DNA from: Planctomycetota bacterium
Lineage (GTDB): Bacteria; Planctomycetota; Brocadiia; JAADGH01
Length of the DNA stretch: 64,000 nt
Direction: 5' to 3'
Assembly (NCBI GenBank): GCA_013152475.1
Contig: JAADGH010000078.1
Location: 111,108 to 175,107 of the forward strand
In this document: positions 6,781-16,595 of the stretch, piece after piece
Numbering within the stretch: the stretch's first letter is position 1
Layout: the number at the start of each line of letters is the position of its first letter
Translations under genes and position numbers: made by a program
Notes under the pieces: model-generated
Seen by the model: only the letters and a program-made list of their open reading frames with translations
Databases searched by the model: none
What the model was told of the DNA's origin: nothing

Positions 6781-9296
6781 AAGGGCGCCTCCTCTCCCGA
6801 TGGGGGCGGCGGAGAGACCCGTATGCATGTGCCGCCGCCCGGTCTCGACTCAATGACAAACTCGCCGCCAAAGATTCGTGTCCTTTCCTGCATCCCGCGC
6901 AGGCCGCCGCTGAACCGAGGCGGCTTCTCGTCGGGGTCGAAACCTCGTCCATTGTCCAAAATTTTCAGCACGGTTCGTCCGTTGTTTGGATAGAGAGAGA
7001 GTTCGACGCGGGTCGCATTGGCATGGCGCGCGACGTTGGTCAGGGCCTCCTGCATGATGCGGAACACACCCAAGCCGGCATCGGGGCTCATCCCGCTTCG
7101 ATCGAGCGAACACTTGAACTCCACGTCGATGCCCGTCCGCTCCCGGAAGTCGTCGATATGCGTCCTCATTACCGCAGTCAGTCCCACGTCGGCGATGACC
7201 GGCGCCCGGAGGTTGGAGCACAGATCTCGAACCATGCCCACGGCCGAGCGCGTGACCTCCTTAATTCGGTCCAGGCCGTCCGGCGGCAGGTCCTTCCCGG
7301 ACGCCATTGCCCGGCGGATAGCCTCCACCTCGAAGTCGATGGCCGTCAGAAGCTGGCCGATCTCGTCGTGAAGCTCGCGCGAGATATCGGCGAGCAGCTC
7401 CTCCTGGAGGGTGATGATCCGCTGAGACAGGTTCTTAGCCTGTTTTCGCGCCGTCTCGCGCTCGGTCACATTCGTGACAGTGACCAAAACTGAGGTAACC
7501 TTGCCCTCCTCGTCTTTCAGCGGTTCCAGGTTGGCCTCATAGTAATTGAGGCGCCCTCCCACAATCGATTGGATTCGATCCATAAAACGTTTTCCGCTTT
7601 CCGCTACCCGTTTGATGCTCGCCATTTGGTGATGGGCAACGTCGGGAGGAAAAATGTCATCGAGCTTCCTCCCCAGAAAATCCCTTGGTTTGCCGCCAAG
7701 GTGGCGGGCGCCTTCTGCATTGATGAAGAGGATTCTCCCGTCCAAGGCATGGTTGATGATAGGATAGTTGGTTCCCTCGATCAAGGCGCGGTATTTCTCT
7801 TCGCTTTCCCGAAGGGCATTCTCGGCCTCCTTAAGTTCGGTGATGTCGATGGCGGTTGCGGCCATGAAGGACGGATGGCCGTGGTCGTCTCGGATGACGA
7901 CGCCGTTCATTAGCATAGGAAAAACCGAGCCGTCTCGACGCTTGTGCCACACCTCCTCGGCGCTGTAGCTCCCGCTTTTCTGGAGTTTTTCGTTGATGGC
8001 TGCGACGTCCTTCATCTGCTCATCGGTGTGAAACACGCTCAGGTTCCTGCCGACAACTTCCTCTGGGCGGTATCCGTGGACTTGGGCGAAGTATTCATTC
8101 ACGTAGATCAGCGTGCCGTCCAATTCGGCCATCGCCATACCGTCATTCGCGTTGTCGGAGATCGTCTTGAACTTTCTGAGTTCCTGCTCCATGCGCCTGC
8201 GTTCATCGATATCCACCGCCGCCACTTCAATCCACCCTTTGTCGGGATAGGCCTTGGCGGAAAATGCGAGCCACAAACGCGAGCCGTCCTTTCTGGTAAA
8301 TTCTGCCTCATGGTTGTGGACCTCCCCCTTTTCCTCCAGTTTGCTGAGGAAGCGATCCCTGCTATAGGGATCCGCGTAGTGGTCCCCCGCTACAAACTCC
8401 CGGAGAAATTCTTCTCTTGATTCATAGCCTAACATGCGGACCCCGTGGTCATTCACTTCCAGGATGCGTCCGTCTCCGATCGCCGTGGTAAACAGGCCCA
8501 CGAGCGCGCTGTCATATAACAGGCGATATTTCGCTTCGCTGGTCCGAAGGGCCTCCTCCATCTGTTTCCGCTCGGTGATGTCTACGTTTACGCCGAGGAT
8601 TCCCGTGATCCGGCCCTGGTCGGTGATCGGCGCCAGGATGTTGTAACAATGGTATTTCTTGCCATGCACATCCGTCACTTCCGCCTCGCCTCGAATCGTC
8701 TCGCCGGAAAGAACGCGTCGGTTGTTCTCCTCCCAGACGGCTATCGTGCGCGGGTTAAGATATTGGGCGTCGAAGGGCTTCTCCTTCAGGTCCCCCCACC
8801 GCTGCCGCGATATCTTGCTCTGCATGATGCAGCGCATGTCCACGTCTCGCGCCCAGAAATCGACGGGGATGTTCTCGATCAAGGTGCGCATCAGGGCCCC
8901 TTGCTCCCTGGCCATCTTCTTTGTCCGCTTCCGCGCGGTGATGTCGCGGAAGATGCCCATCGCCGCCGCCGCCCCGCGCCAGACGGTTCGCGTGGCCGCG
9001 ACCTCGACCGACACGCGCGTTCCGTCCTTTCGGCGGAGGTGTGCTTCATACCGTCCTGGCGTGTCGTCCCCTTCCATACGCCTATGGTAGCCGTCCATGA
9101 TCCGCTGGAGATCCGACGGCTCGGCCAGACCGCGGATGTTCATTTTCATCAGCTCGGCCACACTATACCCGGTGATCTCTGCCATGCGCGGATTGGCGTA
9201 CACATGCCTGCCGTCGGGGCCGGAGCAAATCACGATGCCATCGCTGGCACTCTCGGCCAGGGCCCTGAAGTTCTCATCGTTCTCCCGCCTGTTCAT
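6777..9296 (-). CDS. Multi-PAS sensor histidine kinase (HisKA_3 / NarX-type)
   Basis: About five PAS/PAC repeats; 'ISRELHDEIGQLLTAIDFE' H-box; 'DNGRGFD...GGLRGMQERTRIFGG' ATPase; ATGA overlap with the downstream regulator gene. Confidence 0.93.
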   Translation of the reverse strand: MNRRENDENFRALAESASDGIVICSGPDGRHVYANPRMAEITGYSVAELMKMNIRGLAEPSDLQRIMDGYHRRMEGDDTPGRYEAHLRRKDGTRVSVEVAATRTVWRGAAAAMGIFRDITARKRTKKMAREQGALMRTLIENIPVDFWARDVDMRCIMQSKISRQRWGDLKEKPFDAQYLNPRTIAVWEENNRRVLSGETIRGEAEVTDVHGKKYHCYNILAPITDQGRITGILGVNVDITERKQMEEALRTSEAKYRLLYDSALVGLFTTAIGDGRILEVNDHGVRMLGYESREEFLREFVAGDHYADPYSRDRFLSKLEEKGEVHNHEAEFTRKDGSRLWLAFSAKAYPDKGWIEVAAVDIDERRRMEQELRKFKTISDNANDGMAMAELDGTLIYVNEYFAQVHGYRPEEVVGRNLSVFHTDEQMKDVAAINEKLQKSGSYSAEEVWHKRRDGSVFPMLMNGVVIRDDHGHPSFMAATAIDITELKEAENALRESEEKYRALIEGTNYPIINHALDGRILFINAEGARHLGGKPRDFLGRKLDDIFPPDVAHHQMASIKRVAESGKRFMDRIQSIVGGRLNYYEANLEPLKDEEGKVTSVLVTVTNVTERETARKQAKNLSQRIITLQEELLADISRELHDEIGQLLTAIDFEVEAIRRAMASGKDLPPDGLDRIKEVTRSAVGMVRDLCSNLRAPVIADVGLTAVMRTHIDDFRERTGIDVEFKCSLDRSGMSPDAGLGVFRIMQEALTNVARHANATRVELSLYPNNGRTVLKILDNGRGFDPDEKPPRFSGGLRGMQERTRIFGGEFVIESRPGGGTCIRVSPPPPSGEEAPL

Positions 9297-9338
9297 CCGT
9301 CGTCTCCTCCAGCGCTTGGCACGCAAATCGAAGAAGGT

Positions 9339-9368
9339 AGTGTAGAAGACACACCGTCGCGATGTCAA
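9339..9368 (-). promoter_or_regulatory. sigma70-like promoter for the PAS kinase / response regulator operon
   Basis: Minus strand TTGACA-N18-TACACT, about 43 nt from the start at 9296. Confidence 0.5.
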
Positions 9369-10039
9369 CTGCAATCCACTACGGCGGGCGATGCCTCAGT
9401 TACGGGGCGCTTGGACAAGGGCGTGTAGTCGCACCCTTTACGGGTGCGGGGTTTCGGCGGTGGAAAGATCTGCATGGGGAAAACACGGGGCCGGTGGATC
9501 TCCCCGCCTGAACCCACCGGCACCGATTTTGAACCCCCGATCCCACTGATCATGCTTTTACAAGGGGCCGTCCCCCCAGATGTGGGGTACACTGCCACTA
9601 TCCGCGCTGCGCAATGGCCGCTGCGCAACCCAACACGATCTCCGCAGAGTATACAGATAATCTGCTGATGGCACTTGGCGATCTGACTGAGGCCGTAGGC
9701 ACACTCGGTGGCCTGTGCAAACGCCCTTCCCCCCTCCCCCTTCAAGACTACCCTCCTTTTGAAGGATCGTCAAGAGCAAGAGATGTGATTTTGGTATAGC
9801 AAGTTATGCCACACATCTATGGCATTATACGCCGCACCTGAATCATAACTCCATTCAGCGCCGTTCATTACCACTCCACACAGGGCAAACCCGCTCATTC
9901 CGGCAAAATGCCGGTCCCTGCGTTCCGGACGCCCATGGCGGTGCATGCAGGAGACGCACTTGCAGTCGACTGCCGATGTTGCTAACATGCCCCGGCGCAT
10001 GAGGGCCCTTGGTCTTTGGGTTCGCAGGCGACAGAGGAC

Positions 10040-11479
10040 ATGAACACCCCATTTGGACAGATACTCACGATGATGATTCTGCTGGCCGCTGCAACATCGG
10101 GTCTTGCTCAGTCCCCAGTACCCTCCATCGTCCGTGTGCTCCCCGGCAATCACCAAGCGACCATCGAGTGGACCAAGCCGGAGGACAAGATGGACCCGGC
10201 CGACCTGCGCTACACCGTGGAGGTCAAGCTCCGCGCCGCGCGATGGCAGGACGCCATTACGGCGAAGGTTCCCGGCGATCAGTTGTCCACCACCGTGACC
10301 GGTCTGCTCAACCATGCCGACTACAACATCCGCGTCCGTGTCGATCAGGCGAGCGCCGGAAGGCAGATCGGCCTGAGCGCCGAGCGGATCGTCCGGCCTG
10401 GTCCCGTGCCGGGGGTGGTGATCGACTACCTGCACAAGGACGACCCCTGCTACGCCGAACGGGGGCAGTACGTCGGCAGTCCCTCCATTGCCCGGATGCC
10501 CGGCGGGGCCCTGGTGGCCAGCCACGACCTGTTCGGCACGGGGACGGACGACTTCTCCCGCGTCTTTCGCTCCGAGGACTGCGGCGAGACGTGGCGTCAT
10601 GCGGCGGATGTCGAGCCGGCCTTCTGGGGAAAGGTCTTCGTCCGCAAGGGAGAGCTCTACCTCCTGGCCTGCCGGAAGCAGTACGGCGACATTTTGCTCC
10701 ACCACTCCCCCGACGGCGGGCGGACGTGGGAAAAGCCGATCACCATCGCCGAGGGGGAGTACCACAAGGCCCCCATGCCCGTGATCGAGCACAAGGGCCG
10801 CCTGTGGACCTGCGTCGAGCTCAAGCGGGGGGCCTGGGCGGCGGGCTTCGCGGCCGTCGCGCTGTCCATCCCGGCCGATGCCGATCTGATGAATCCAAAG
10901 AACTGGACCGTCAGCGAGCCGCTGCCGTACGACCCCGCCTGGCTGCCGAAGGACCTGAAGGTGAAAAAGGGGACCGATGGATTGCTGGAAGGAAACGCCG
11001 TGGTCGATCCCGAGGGCAACCTGCTGAACATCCTTCGCTATCACATCGCTCCGAACTTCCGCAAGGCGCTGGTGCTGGACATCGCCCCGGACGGCAAGTC
11101 GCTCTCCTTCAACCGGGTGATAAACTTCTATGGCGGCATGACGAAGTTCACCATCCGCCGCCACCCGGAGACGGGGGGCTATTGGTCGCTGGTGAATCGC
11201 GTGACCGACCCGACGAAGTACGGGATGCGCAACATACTGACGCTCGTGAAATCGACCGACCTGGACCACTGGGCCCTTGTGCGCGACGTCCTCCGCGACG
11301 ACAACGAAACGGCCCCGCGGTACGTGGCGTTCCAGTACGTGGACTGGCTCTTCGACGGCGACGACATCATCGTGGCCTCGCGCACGGCCTTCAACGGCGC
11401 GCACAACTTCCACGACGCGAACCACCTGACGTTCCATCGCGTGAAGGACTTCGCCGCGAGCGGTATGGTCGGTCCGTGA
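10040..11479 (+). CDS. Secreted fibronectin type III plus sialidase/BNR-repeat protein
   Basis: Signal peptide MNTPFGQILTMMILLAAATSGLAQ; FN3-like N-terminus; Asp-boxes 'SEDCGETWRH', 'SPDGGRTWEK'. Confidence 0.75.
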   Translation: MNTPFGQILTMMILLAAATSGLAQSPVPSIVRVLPGNHQATIEWTKPEDKMDPADLRYTVEVKLRAARWQDAITAKVPGDQLSTTVTGLLNHADYNIRVRVDQASAGRQIGLSAERIVRPGPVPGVVIDYLHKDDPCYAERGQYVGSPSIARMPGGALVASHDLFGTGTDDFSRVFRSEDCGETWRHAADVEPAFWGKVFVRKGELYLLACRKQYGDILLHHSPDGGRTWEKPITIAEGEYHKAPMPVIEHKGRLWTCVELKRGAWAAGFAAVALSIPADADLMNPKNWTVSEPLPYDPAWLPKDLKVKKGTDGLLEGNAVVDPEGNLLNILRYHIAPNFRKALVLDIAPDGKSLSFNRVINFYGGMTKFTIRRHPETGGYWSLVNRVTDPTKYGMRNILTLVKSTDLDHWALVRDVLRDDNETAPRYVAFQYVDWLFDGDDIIVASRTAFNGAHNFHDANHLTFHRVKDFAASGMVGP

Positions 11480-11527
11480 CAGGGTCTTGGGGTGAATCTT
11501 CGACCGCATTCCCGCCGCAGCAACCCG

Positions 11528-11917
11528 TCACCCGTCAGTCTTTCCCCCCTGACGGCCCTGGATGAGCAACCACTTGTCGCCGCCCTCCCACTTCATCTTG
11601 ATCAACTTGAAGGGGCCGGTCAGTTTTTCGCCCTTCAGCTCGACGCGAAGGAAACCGTCTTCCCGTTCGAGCAGCTCGTACTCACCTCGGTCCCAGATTT
11701 TGACCGCACCCGCGCCGTATTCCCCCTCCTCGATTTCCCCCTCGAAGTCGATGTAGTCGAGATCGTGGTCCTCCACCTCGATGGCAAGACGCTTGACGGC
11801 GGGGTCCATGGACGGCCCCTTCGGCACGGCCCAGGATTTCAGGACGCCGTCCATCTCGAGCCGGAAGTCCCAGTGCAGGTGTGTGGCGTGGTGTTCCTGG
11901 ACGACGAATCGCGGCAT
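11528..11917 (-). CDS. Stand-alone LigD-type 3'-phosphoesterase (PE) domain protein
   Basis: FVVQEHHATHLHWDFRLEMDGVLKSWAVPKGPS...EGEIEEGEYGAGAVKIWDRGEYELL; 129 aa, no ligase or polymerase domain. Confidence 0.88.
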   Translation of the reverse strand: MPRFVVQEHHATHLHWDFRLEMDGVLKSWAVPKGPSMDPAVKRLAIEVEDHDLDYIDFEGEIEEGEYGAGAVKIWDRGEYELLEREDGFLRVELKGEKLTGPFKLIKMKWEGGDKWLLIQGRQGGKTDG

Positions 11918-11938
11918 GGGTCTGCTCCCTTCGCTTGG

Positions 11939-14140
11939 TCAGAACTCCGCATCGCGTGTTTTGATAATGGTGGAAAACGGCGGCACAACGACATCGCCGA
12001 ATATGGGCGCGTCGAGGGTCATCTCCTTCTCCCCGAAGTTCACCGCCACCGTGTGCGAGCCGACTATGCAGAAGAGAAATTTATCTGAAACCAGGCTGCC
12101 GCCCGCCGTGTCGCGCGCCCGCCGGGTCCGCCGCCAGGGCTGGTTCAGGAAGGTGATGATGCACACCGACCCGATCTGCTCTCCCTTGCGATAGGACGTC
12201 CTCCGCGAGATGTTATGCAGGGCGACCCATTCCTCGAGCTTGGGGATCTGTCCGCTTGCGTGGGCCTGGTTGAAATAGAGCATTTCGTTGCCGGATTTCC
12301 CCATCGTCTCGATAACCACGTAGCCCACGTAGTTGTCCAGGTTGAGCCAGGGGGATTGGAGCCGGTGCTTCTGGTCCTGGGCCAGGTTGACCCCGCGGAC
12401 GGTCAGTTTCATGCCGACGGTATAGAGATCCCGCTCGTTCTTGTCCAGCGGATACTCCACTCCGATGAGGCCGATCTGCTGGCCGGCGATCTCGACATCT
12501 TCCGCCGCAACGCGGAGGTCGGTGTACACCACCACGTCATTCGGCAGGGAAGCGAACGACACATAGTGGTCCACCTTCCCCTTCACGCGGGACAGGCGGC
12601 ACGTGGCGGTGAAGCCGTGTTCGAGGGCTTTGACGTTGCACTTGACCAGCGTGCTGTGCTCCTCGTCGGGCGGTTCGCCATTGATCAGTCCGATATAGGA
12701 GGCCGGGTGGGGCCAGATGGTCCAATTGCCCGACGACGGAATCGCCAGGGCCAGACGCTTGGCCCCCCAGGAGAACGAGGCGAACTTGCCCGGGGTCCGG
12801 TGGATGATAAGTTTCGCACTATCGAATTTCTTCGTTCCGGTGGCGTCGAGGTTGAACCGCGTGGAGTCAATCGGCTTGGGGCCGGGCCCCCTGAGCGCAT
12901 GGAGGAGGTAGCAGTGGATCAGCGCGCTCGCGCACATGCCGTTGAAGGCCGGGTCGGCGTCCACATTGTAGTACCCTCTGCAGTGGTCCTGCATTCGCTC
13001 GGCAAAATCGAGCGCCCGCATCTCGAGATACGCCGCATGGTTGTCGTCGAGCATGACGCAGCAAAAGGCGTGAGCAAAGACATCGGCCGCCTGGGTGTGG
13101 ATCATCTTCCAGTCGCTGCCGGTGACATACACCGGCGACCCATCCCACGCCATAAAGTAGCGATAGGCGCGGTAGCACTTGGCCACGTTATGCAGCGTCG
13201 CCTGCGGAGGCGTCTTGCCGGCCAGGAGATAGGGCAGACAGTTCTCCCCCAGCGCCGTGACGGCGGCGCTCATGTGGCGGAGGTGCACATAGCCGTTGTT
13301 CTGGATCGTGTAGTCGGGGAGCAGGTTCACGGTCTTGACCCAATCGCAGACGGGCGTCCCGTCGTCGCCGATGCCTTGGTCCCTCCGATCCGCCTCGGAT
13401 GAGAGGGCGTTGTACATGGTGAACTTCGCCTGCCGGTCCCACTGCTTCGCATGGGGGTGATCGGGCATCATATTCGCGGCGAGGGACAGGACCTGCGCAT
13501 TGCCTGCGTTGACCTCAGCCTTCGTCCTCGCCGAGGACTGTTCCAGCGGCTGCGGCCCCAGGAGGCGATCCGCTTCGTATTCGATGATTCGGGCGACGGC
13601 GGTGCGCGTCTTCGAGTCGAGTCGGTCCCAGATCAGCCAGGCCCCGAGGCCCATCGACTTCGCCCCCATGGCCGACCCCGGCTGTGCCCCCCAGGGCTTC
13701 TCCTCGGGACAGGGTTTATCCGCGGTCTGGTGGGTGGCGCAGAGGTAGCGCAGCACGTGGACGGCTTGCATCGCTGCGGCGTCTTCTTCGCGACCCTCTT
13801 CGGTCACATCGAGGTCCGGCGGGTCGATGGCGGTGAGGAAGGCATTGACCAGGACGGCGTAACATGCCGCACGAATGTCGCGCTCCTCGTTCGCCGTCCC
13901 GCCGTAATAGCCGGCGCCGGGAATCTTCTGATACGGCCTGTATCGAGCACTGAGGATCCTTCCCCAGTCGCTTACGCAGGCGTAATATCGAAGGGCCAGC
14001 TCGACCGCCGCGTCGTCTGCGCCGGCGGGGGCCAGCTTCCGGACGTCGAGGAGTGCGATGTAACGGGACGGATCGTCCGCAGGCCAAGCTCCTCCGCACA
14101 GCACAAGGAGGAGAATGGCGGGTGTTAGACATTTCTTCAT
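11939..14140 (-). CDS. Large secreted protein, possible polysaccharide lyase-like (alpha/alpha toroid) hypothetical
   Basis: Signal peptide MKKCLTPAILLLVLCGGAWPA; helical N-terminal half followed by a beta-rich half; no firm family. Confidence 0.5.
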   Translation of the reverse strand: MKKCLTPAILLLVLCGGAWPADDPSRYIALLDVRKLAPAGADDAAVELALRYYACVSDWGRILSARYRPYQKIPGAGYYGGTANEERDIRAACYAVLVNAFLTAIDPPDLDVTEEGREEDAAAMQAVHVLRYLCATHQTADKPCPEEKPWGAQPGSAMGAKSMGLGAWLIWDRLDSKTRTAVARIIEYEADRLLGPQPLEQSSARTKAEVNAGNAQVLSLAANMMPDHPHAKQWDRQAKFTMYNALSSEADRRDQGIGDDGTPVCDWVKTVNLLPDYTIQNNGYVHLRHMSAAVTALGENCLPYLLAGKTPPQATLHNVAKCYRAYRYFMAWDGSPVYVTGSDWKMIHTQAADVFAHAFCCVMLDDNHAAYLEMRALDFAERMQDHCRGYYNVDADPAFNGMCASALIHCYLLHALRGPGPKPIDSTRFNLDATGTKKFDSAKLIIHRTPGKFASFSWGAKRLALAIPSSGNWTIWPHPASYIGLINGEPPDEEHSTLVKCNVKALEHGFTATCRLSRVKGKVDHYVSFASLPNDVVVYTDLRVAAEDVEIAGQQIGLIGVEYPLDKNERDLYTVGMKLTVRGVNLAQDQKHRLQSPWLNLDNYVGYVVIETMGKSGNEMLYFNQAHASGQIPKLEEWVALHNISRRTSYRKGEQIGSVCIITFLNQPWRRTRRARDTAGGSLVSDKFLFCIVGSHTVAVNFGEKEMTLDAPIFGDVVVPPFSTIIKTRDAEF

Positions 14141-14147
14141 GGGCAGA

Positions 14148-14395
14148 CTGCCACGTATTGTGTGTCACGCTCAAGCGTGCTTGAGCGTGCGGATCCCGGA
14201 GCGCCCACGGCATCGGAAGACACGCTCAAACGAGTTTGAGCGTGGCACCCGGCCATGCAGTGTGTGCCCCCACCAAACTTCGTTTGGGGGTGCGTTGGTC
14301 GGGCCACTCGGCTGTCGCAGGACACCCCCAAGCACAGCTTGGGGGTGGCACCCTCGCAATGACTGGAACGGGGGCCTCCGGCGGGAACACTTGGG
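14148..14395. repeat. Tandem pair of paired-hairpin repeat units, related to the MITE-like element at 48345-48549
   Basis: Unit A hairpins 14166-14189 and 14221-14244; unit B hairpins about 14273-14287 and 14323-14347; flanks GCCACGTA...TTGTGTG and AACACTTGG resemble the inner TIR ends of the 48345 element. Confidence 0.65.
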
Positions 14396-14402
14396 TTCGT
14401 TC

Positions 14403-15740
14403 TCACTCCAGCACCTTATAGACCCTGAAGTCGTCGTAATAGGCCTTACTCGGGGCCATCTGCCGGAGTCCCAGCTTGCCGGCCCCCCAGACGGGGCCGT
14501 AGGTCTTGCCGTCGTCATCGAACTTGACGGCCAGCTTGCCGTCGATGAAGAAACGGATTTTGTTCCCCTTTTTGAGCAGGGTGATGTGGTATTTGCCTCC
14601 CGGCACGGGCGGGATGGGGTCCTTGCCGACGGTCACCAGGAAGAACCCGTACTCCTTCCGCATGTTGCAGATGCCGCTGCGGACGCGGATATTTCGGAAA
14701 TACGAAATATGGTAGGCGTTGATGTCGCCCAGGATGTACTGCTTGAAAGTACCATCCCGCTTCGCGACAGTGGGATCGAAGATGTCTTTGCCGTTACGGC
14801 CCTTGGCGCAGAAGAAGACGATGTAGAGGGCGCTGTCGTTCGCGGGGAAGAAGTCCCACTCGGCGAGGAAGTCGGCGGGGTAGTCCTTCTTGTTCCAGAA
14901 GACGATGTGCCCTCGCTTCGGTTCCGTCGATTCCATATAGAGCCGGCCGTCCACGATCTTCGTCACCCCCGGGCCTTCGAGCACCCAATCGTCCAGATTG
15001 CCGCTGAAGTCGTTTTCGTAAAGCAGCTCCTTCTTCACGGGATAGTTGGCAAGCGTTTCCTCGAAGACCTGGATCCCCTCGCTTGTCAGCTTCTCCTCCG
15101 GGCGTAATTTGATGGAGGCCGCGATTTCCTCGGCGGTCAGTGGACGGTCGAAGAGCTTGAGTCCGTCAATCGCGATGCCCGGACTGCCGACAAGAAGCTT
15201 CGCGCCGGGGTCGGGCATCTGCCAGGGCTCACGCTCGATGTGTGTGTATGGCCGGCCGGCGACATAAAGGTCCAGCGCGCCCTTCTCAGAATCCCAGGTG
15301 AAGGCCACGTTGTACCACTTCTTCGCCTTGAGATGGGTGAAGTCGAACCGAATGAAAGGCAGCGGTTTCTCGCCCGCCCGAATGCCCATCCAAAGCTGGG
15401 CGGAGGAGCGGACGGAGAGACCGATCTGCAGCGCCTTTTTGTTTTCGGCTCGCACCAGGGAGACTTTCCATCGCTTCTCGAAGGCGATCAGATCCTTCTG
15501 CGGCTGGAGCCAGAATAGGATCGTGCCCTTTTTCAGCTTCGTCGCCGGCGGCAGGGGGATTTCCTTGGCGCACTTGGCGCCCTCCGGGGCAAGGACGGCC
15601 TTCCCATTCCGTCCTGGCGCATTGCCATCGTCGAAGGCATCCTGCAGAATGGGCTTCGTATCCTGGGCCGCCGCGAATGGGACAAAGGCCACGACGGCGA
15701 TCAAAAGAACTGCTGTCGTGAGTTTCCGGACCATCTCCAT
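14403..15740 (-). CDS. Secreted LamG/concanavalin-like lectin plus 3-keto-disaccharide hydrolase (DUF1080)-like protein
   Basis: Signal peptide MEMVRKLTTAVLLIAVVAFVPFAAAQ; 'NVAFTWDSEKGALDLYVAG', 'HITLLKKGNKIRFFIDGKLAVKFDDDG...GKLGLRQM'. Confidence 0.65.
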   Translation of the reverse strand: MEMVRKLTTAVLLIAVVAFVPFAAAQDTKPILQDAFDDGNAPGRNGKAVLAPEGAKCAKEIPLPPATKLKKGTILFWLQPQKDLIAFEKRWKVSLVRAENKKALQIGLSVRSSAQLWMGIRAGEKPLPFIRFDFTHLKAKKWYNVAFTWDSEKGALDLYVAGRPYTHIEREPWQMPDPGAKLLVGSPGIAIDGLKLFDRPLTAEEIAASIKLRPEEKLTSEGIQVFEETLANYPVKKELLYENDFSGNLDDWVLEGPGVTKIVDGRLYMESTEPKRGHIVFWNKKDYPADFLAEWDFFPANDSALYIVFFCAKGRNGKDIFDPTVAKRDGTFKQYILGDINAYHISYFRNIRVRSGICNMRKEYGFFLVTVGKDPIPPVPGGKYHITLLKKGNKIRFFIDGKLAVKFDDDGKTYGPVWGAGKLGLRQMAPSKAYYDDFRVYKVLE

Positions 15741-15745
15741 CCTCC

Positions 15746-16522
15746 TCAGAGGTCGAACAGTTTTCTCGTGAACTCGCAGGCCCGCCCGATGCTGGCGGGA
15801 TCCTCAAGCTTGTATTGCAGCATCACCGGCCCATCGAATCCGATCTCCTTGACGCCTCGGACGAAGGCATCGTAGTCGAACTCGTCCGTATCGCTCCCCG
15901 GCTCGCCCCGGTCGCTGCCCGAGATATGGATTTCACCCAGGAGGCCCTTCATGGCGATGGCTGCCTCGTAGGGGTCGGCCTGGTCGTTGTTGATGTGATA
16001 GGTGTCCGCGACGATGCGGATTCGCGGGTCGGTGGATTGGATGAATTCGACGGCCTCGCGGTAGTTGTCGATGGTGCAGCCCTTCTCGAATTCGAAGGCG
16101 ATGGGATAGCCGGCGGCATCGGCCTTGGGGACTCCAGCCTTCATGTTCTCGGCAAAGGTCTTGAGGCCGTCCTCTTTGTTCACCCCCTCCGGCAGGTTGG
16201 GCCACATGGTGAGGAGTTGCGCGCCGAATCGCTTGGCCATCTGAACGGCGATGTCGAGGTGCCTTTGGGTCTCCTCCTCCTGGCCTGGGGTGGTCCAGAT
16301 GTGGGGGGCGATGCCGATGGACGGCGTCTTCAGGCCGGCGTCGCGCAACATGCCTTCCAGGCTCTGGAGCGGTTCCTCGTTTTCCGCATCCACGAAATCC
16401 GGCCGCATGGGCAGGTTGATGGCGTCGTAGCCGCAGCGCGCGACCTCCTGGATGATTCCTTTCGTGTCGAAGTGCTGCATGGTGCCCGAGTAGGGGTCAT
16501 AACCGATCAGCATGGTTCGCAT
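15746..16522 (-). CDS. Sugar phosphate isomerase/epimerase family protein (xylose isomerase-like TIM barrel)
   Basis: 'VARCGYDAINL', 'ADAAGYPIAFEFEKG', 'IVADTYHINND', 'GEIHISGSDRGEPG'. Confidence 0.85.
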   Translation of the reverse strand: MRTMLIGYDPYSGTMQHFDTKGIIQEVARCGYDAINLPMRPDFVDAENEEPLQSLEGMLRDAGLKTPSIGIAPHIWTTPGQEEETQRHLDIAVQMAKRFGAQLLTMWPNLPEGVNKEDGLKTFAENMKAGVPKADAAGYPIAFEFEKGCTIDNYREAVEFIQSTDPRIRIVADTYHINNDQADPYEAAIAMKGLLGEIHISGSDRGEPGSDTDEFDYDAFVRGVKEIGFDGPVMLQYKLEDPASIGRACEFTRKLFDL

Positions 16523-16555
16523 CCTCCGAGATAGGGGTTGGGTTGACAGGCATGG

Positions 16556-16584
16556 ACTATACGAAGTCGGGCCGGGAATGTCAA
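16556..16584 (-). promoter_or_regulatory. sigma70-like promoter for the sugar isomerase-like gene
   Basis: Minus strand TTGACA-N17-TATAGT, 34 nt upstream of the start at 16522. Confidence 0.6.
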
Positions 16585-16595
16585 CAGCGGTCCCC

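Noticed and set aside
9770-11509. 579-aa minus-strand ORF
   Set aside because: Antisense to the FN3-sialidase gene, which has Asp-boxes and a signal peptide; no motifs.
11532-11555. CCGTCAG...CTGACGG hairpin as a bidirectional terminator between convergent genes
   Set aside because: Lies largely within the 3' coding end of the LigD-PE gene, short stem, no clean U-tract; insufficient support.
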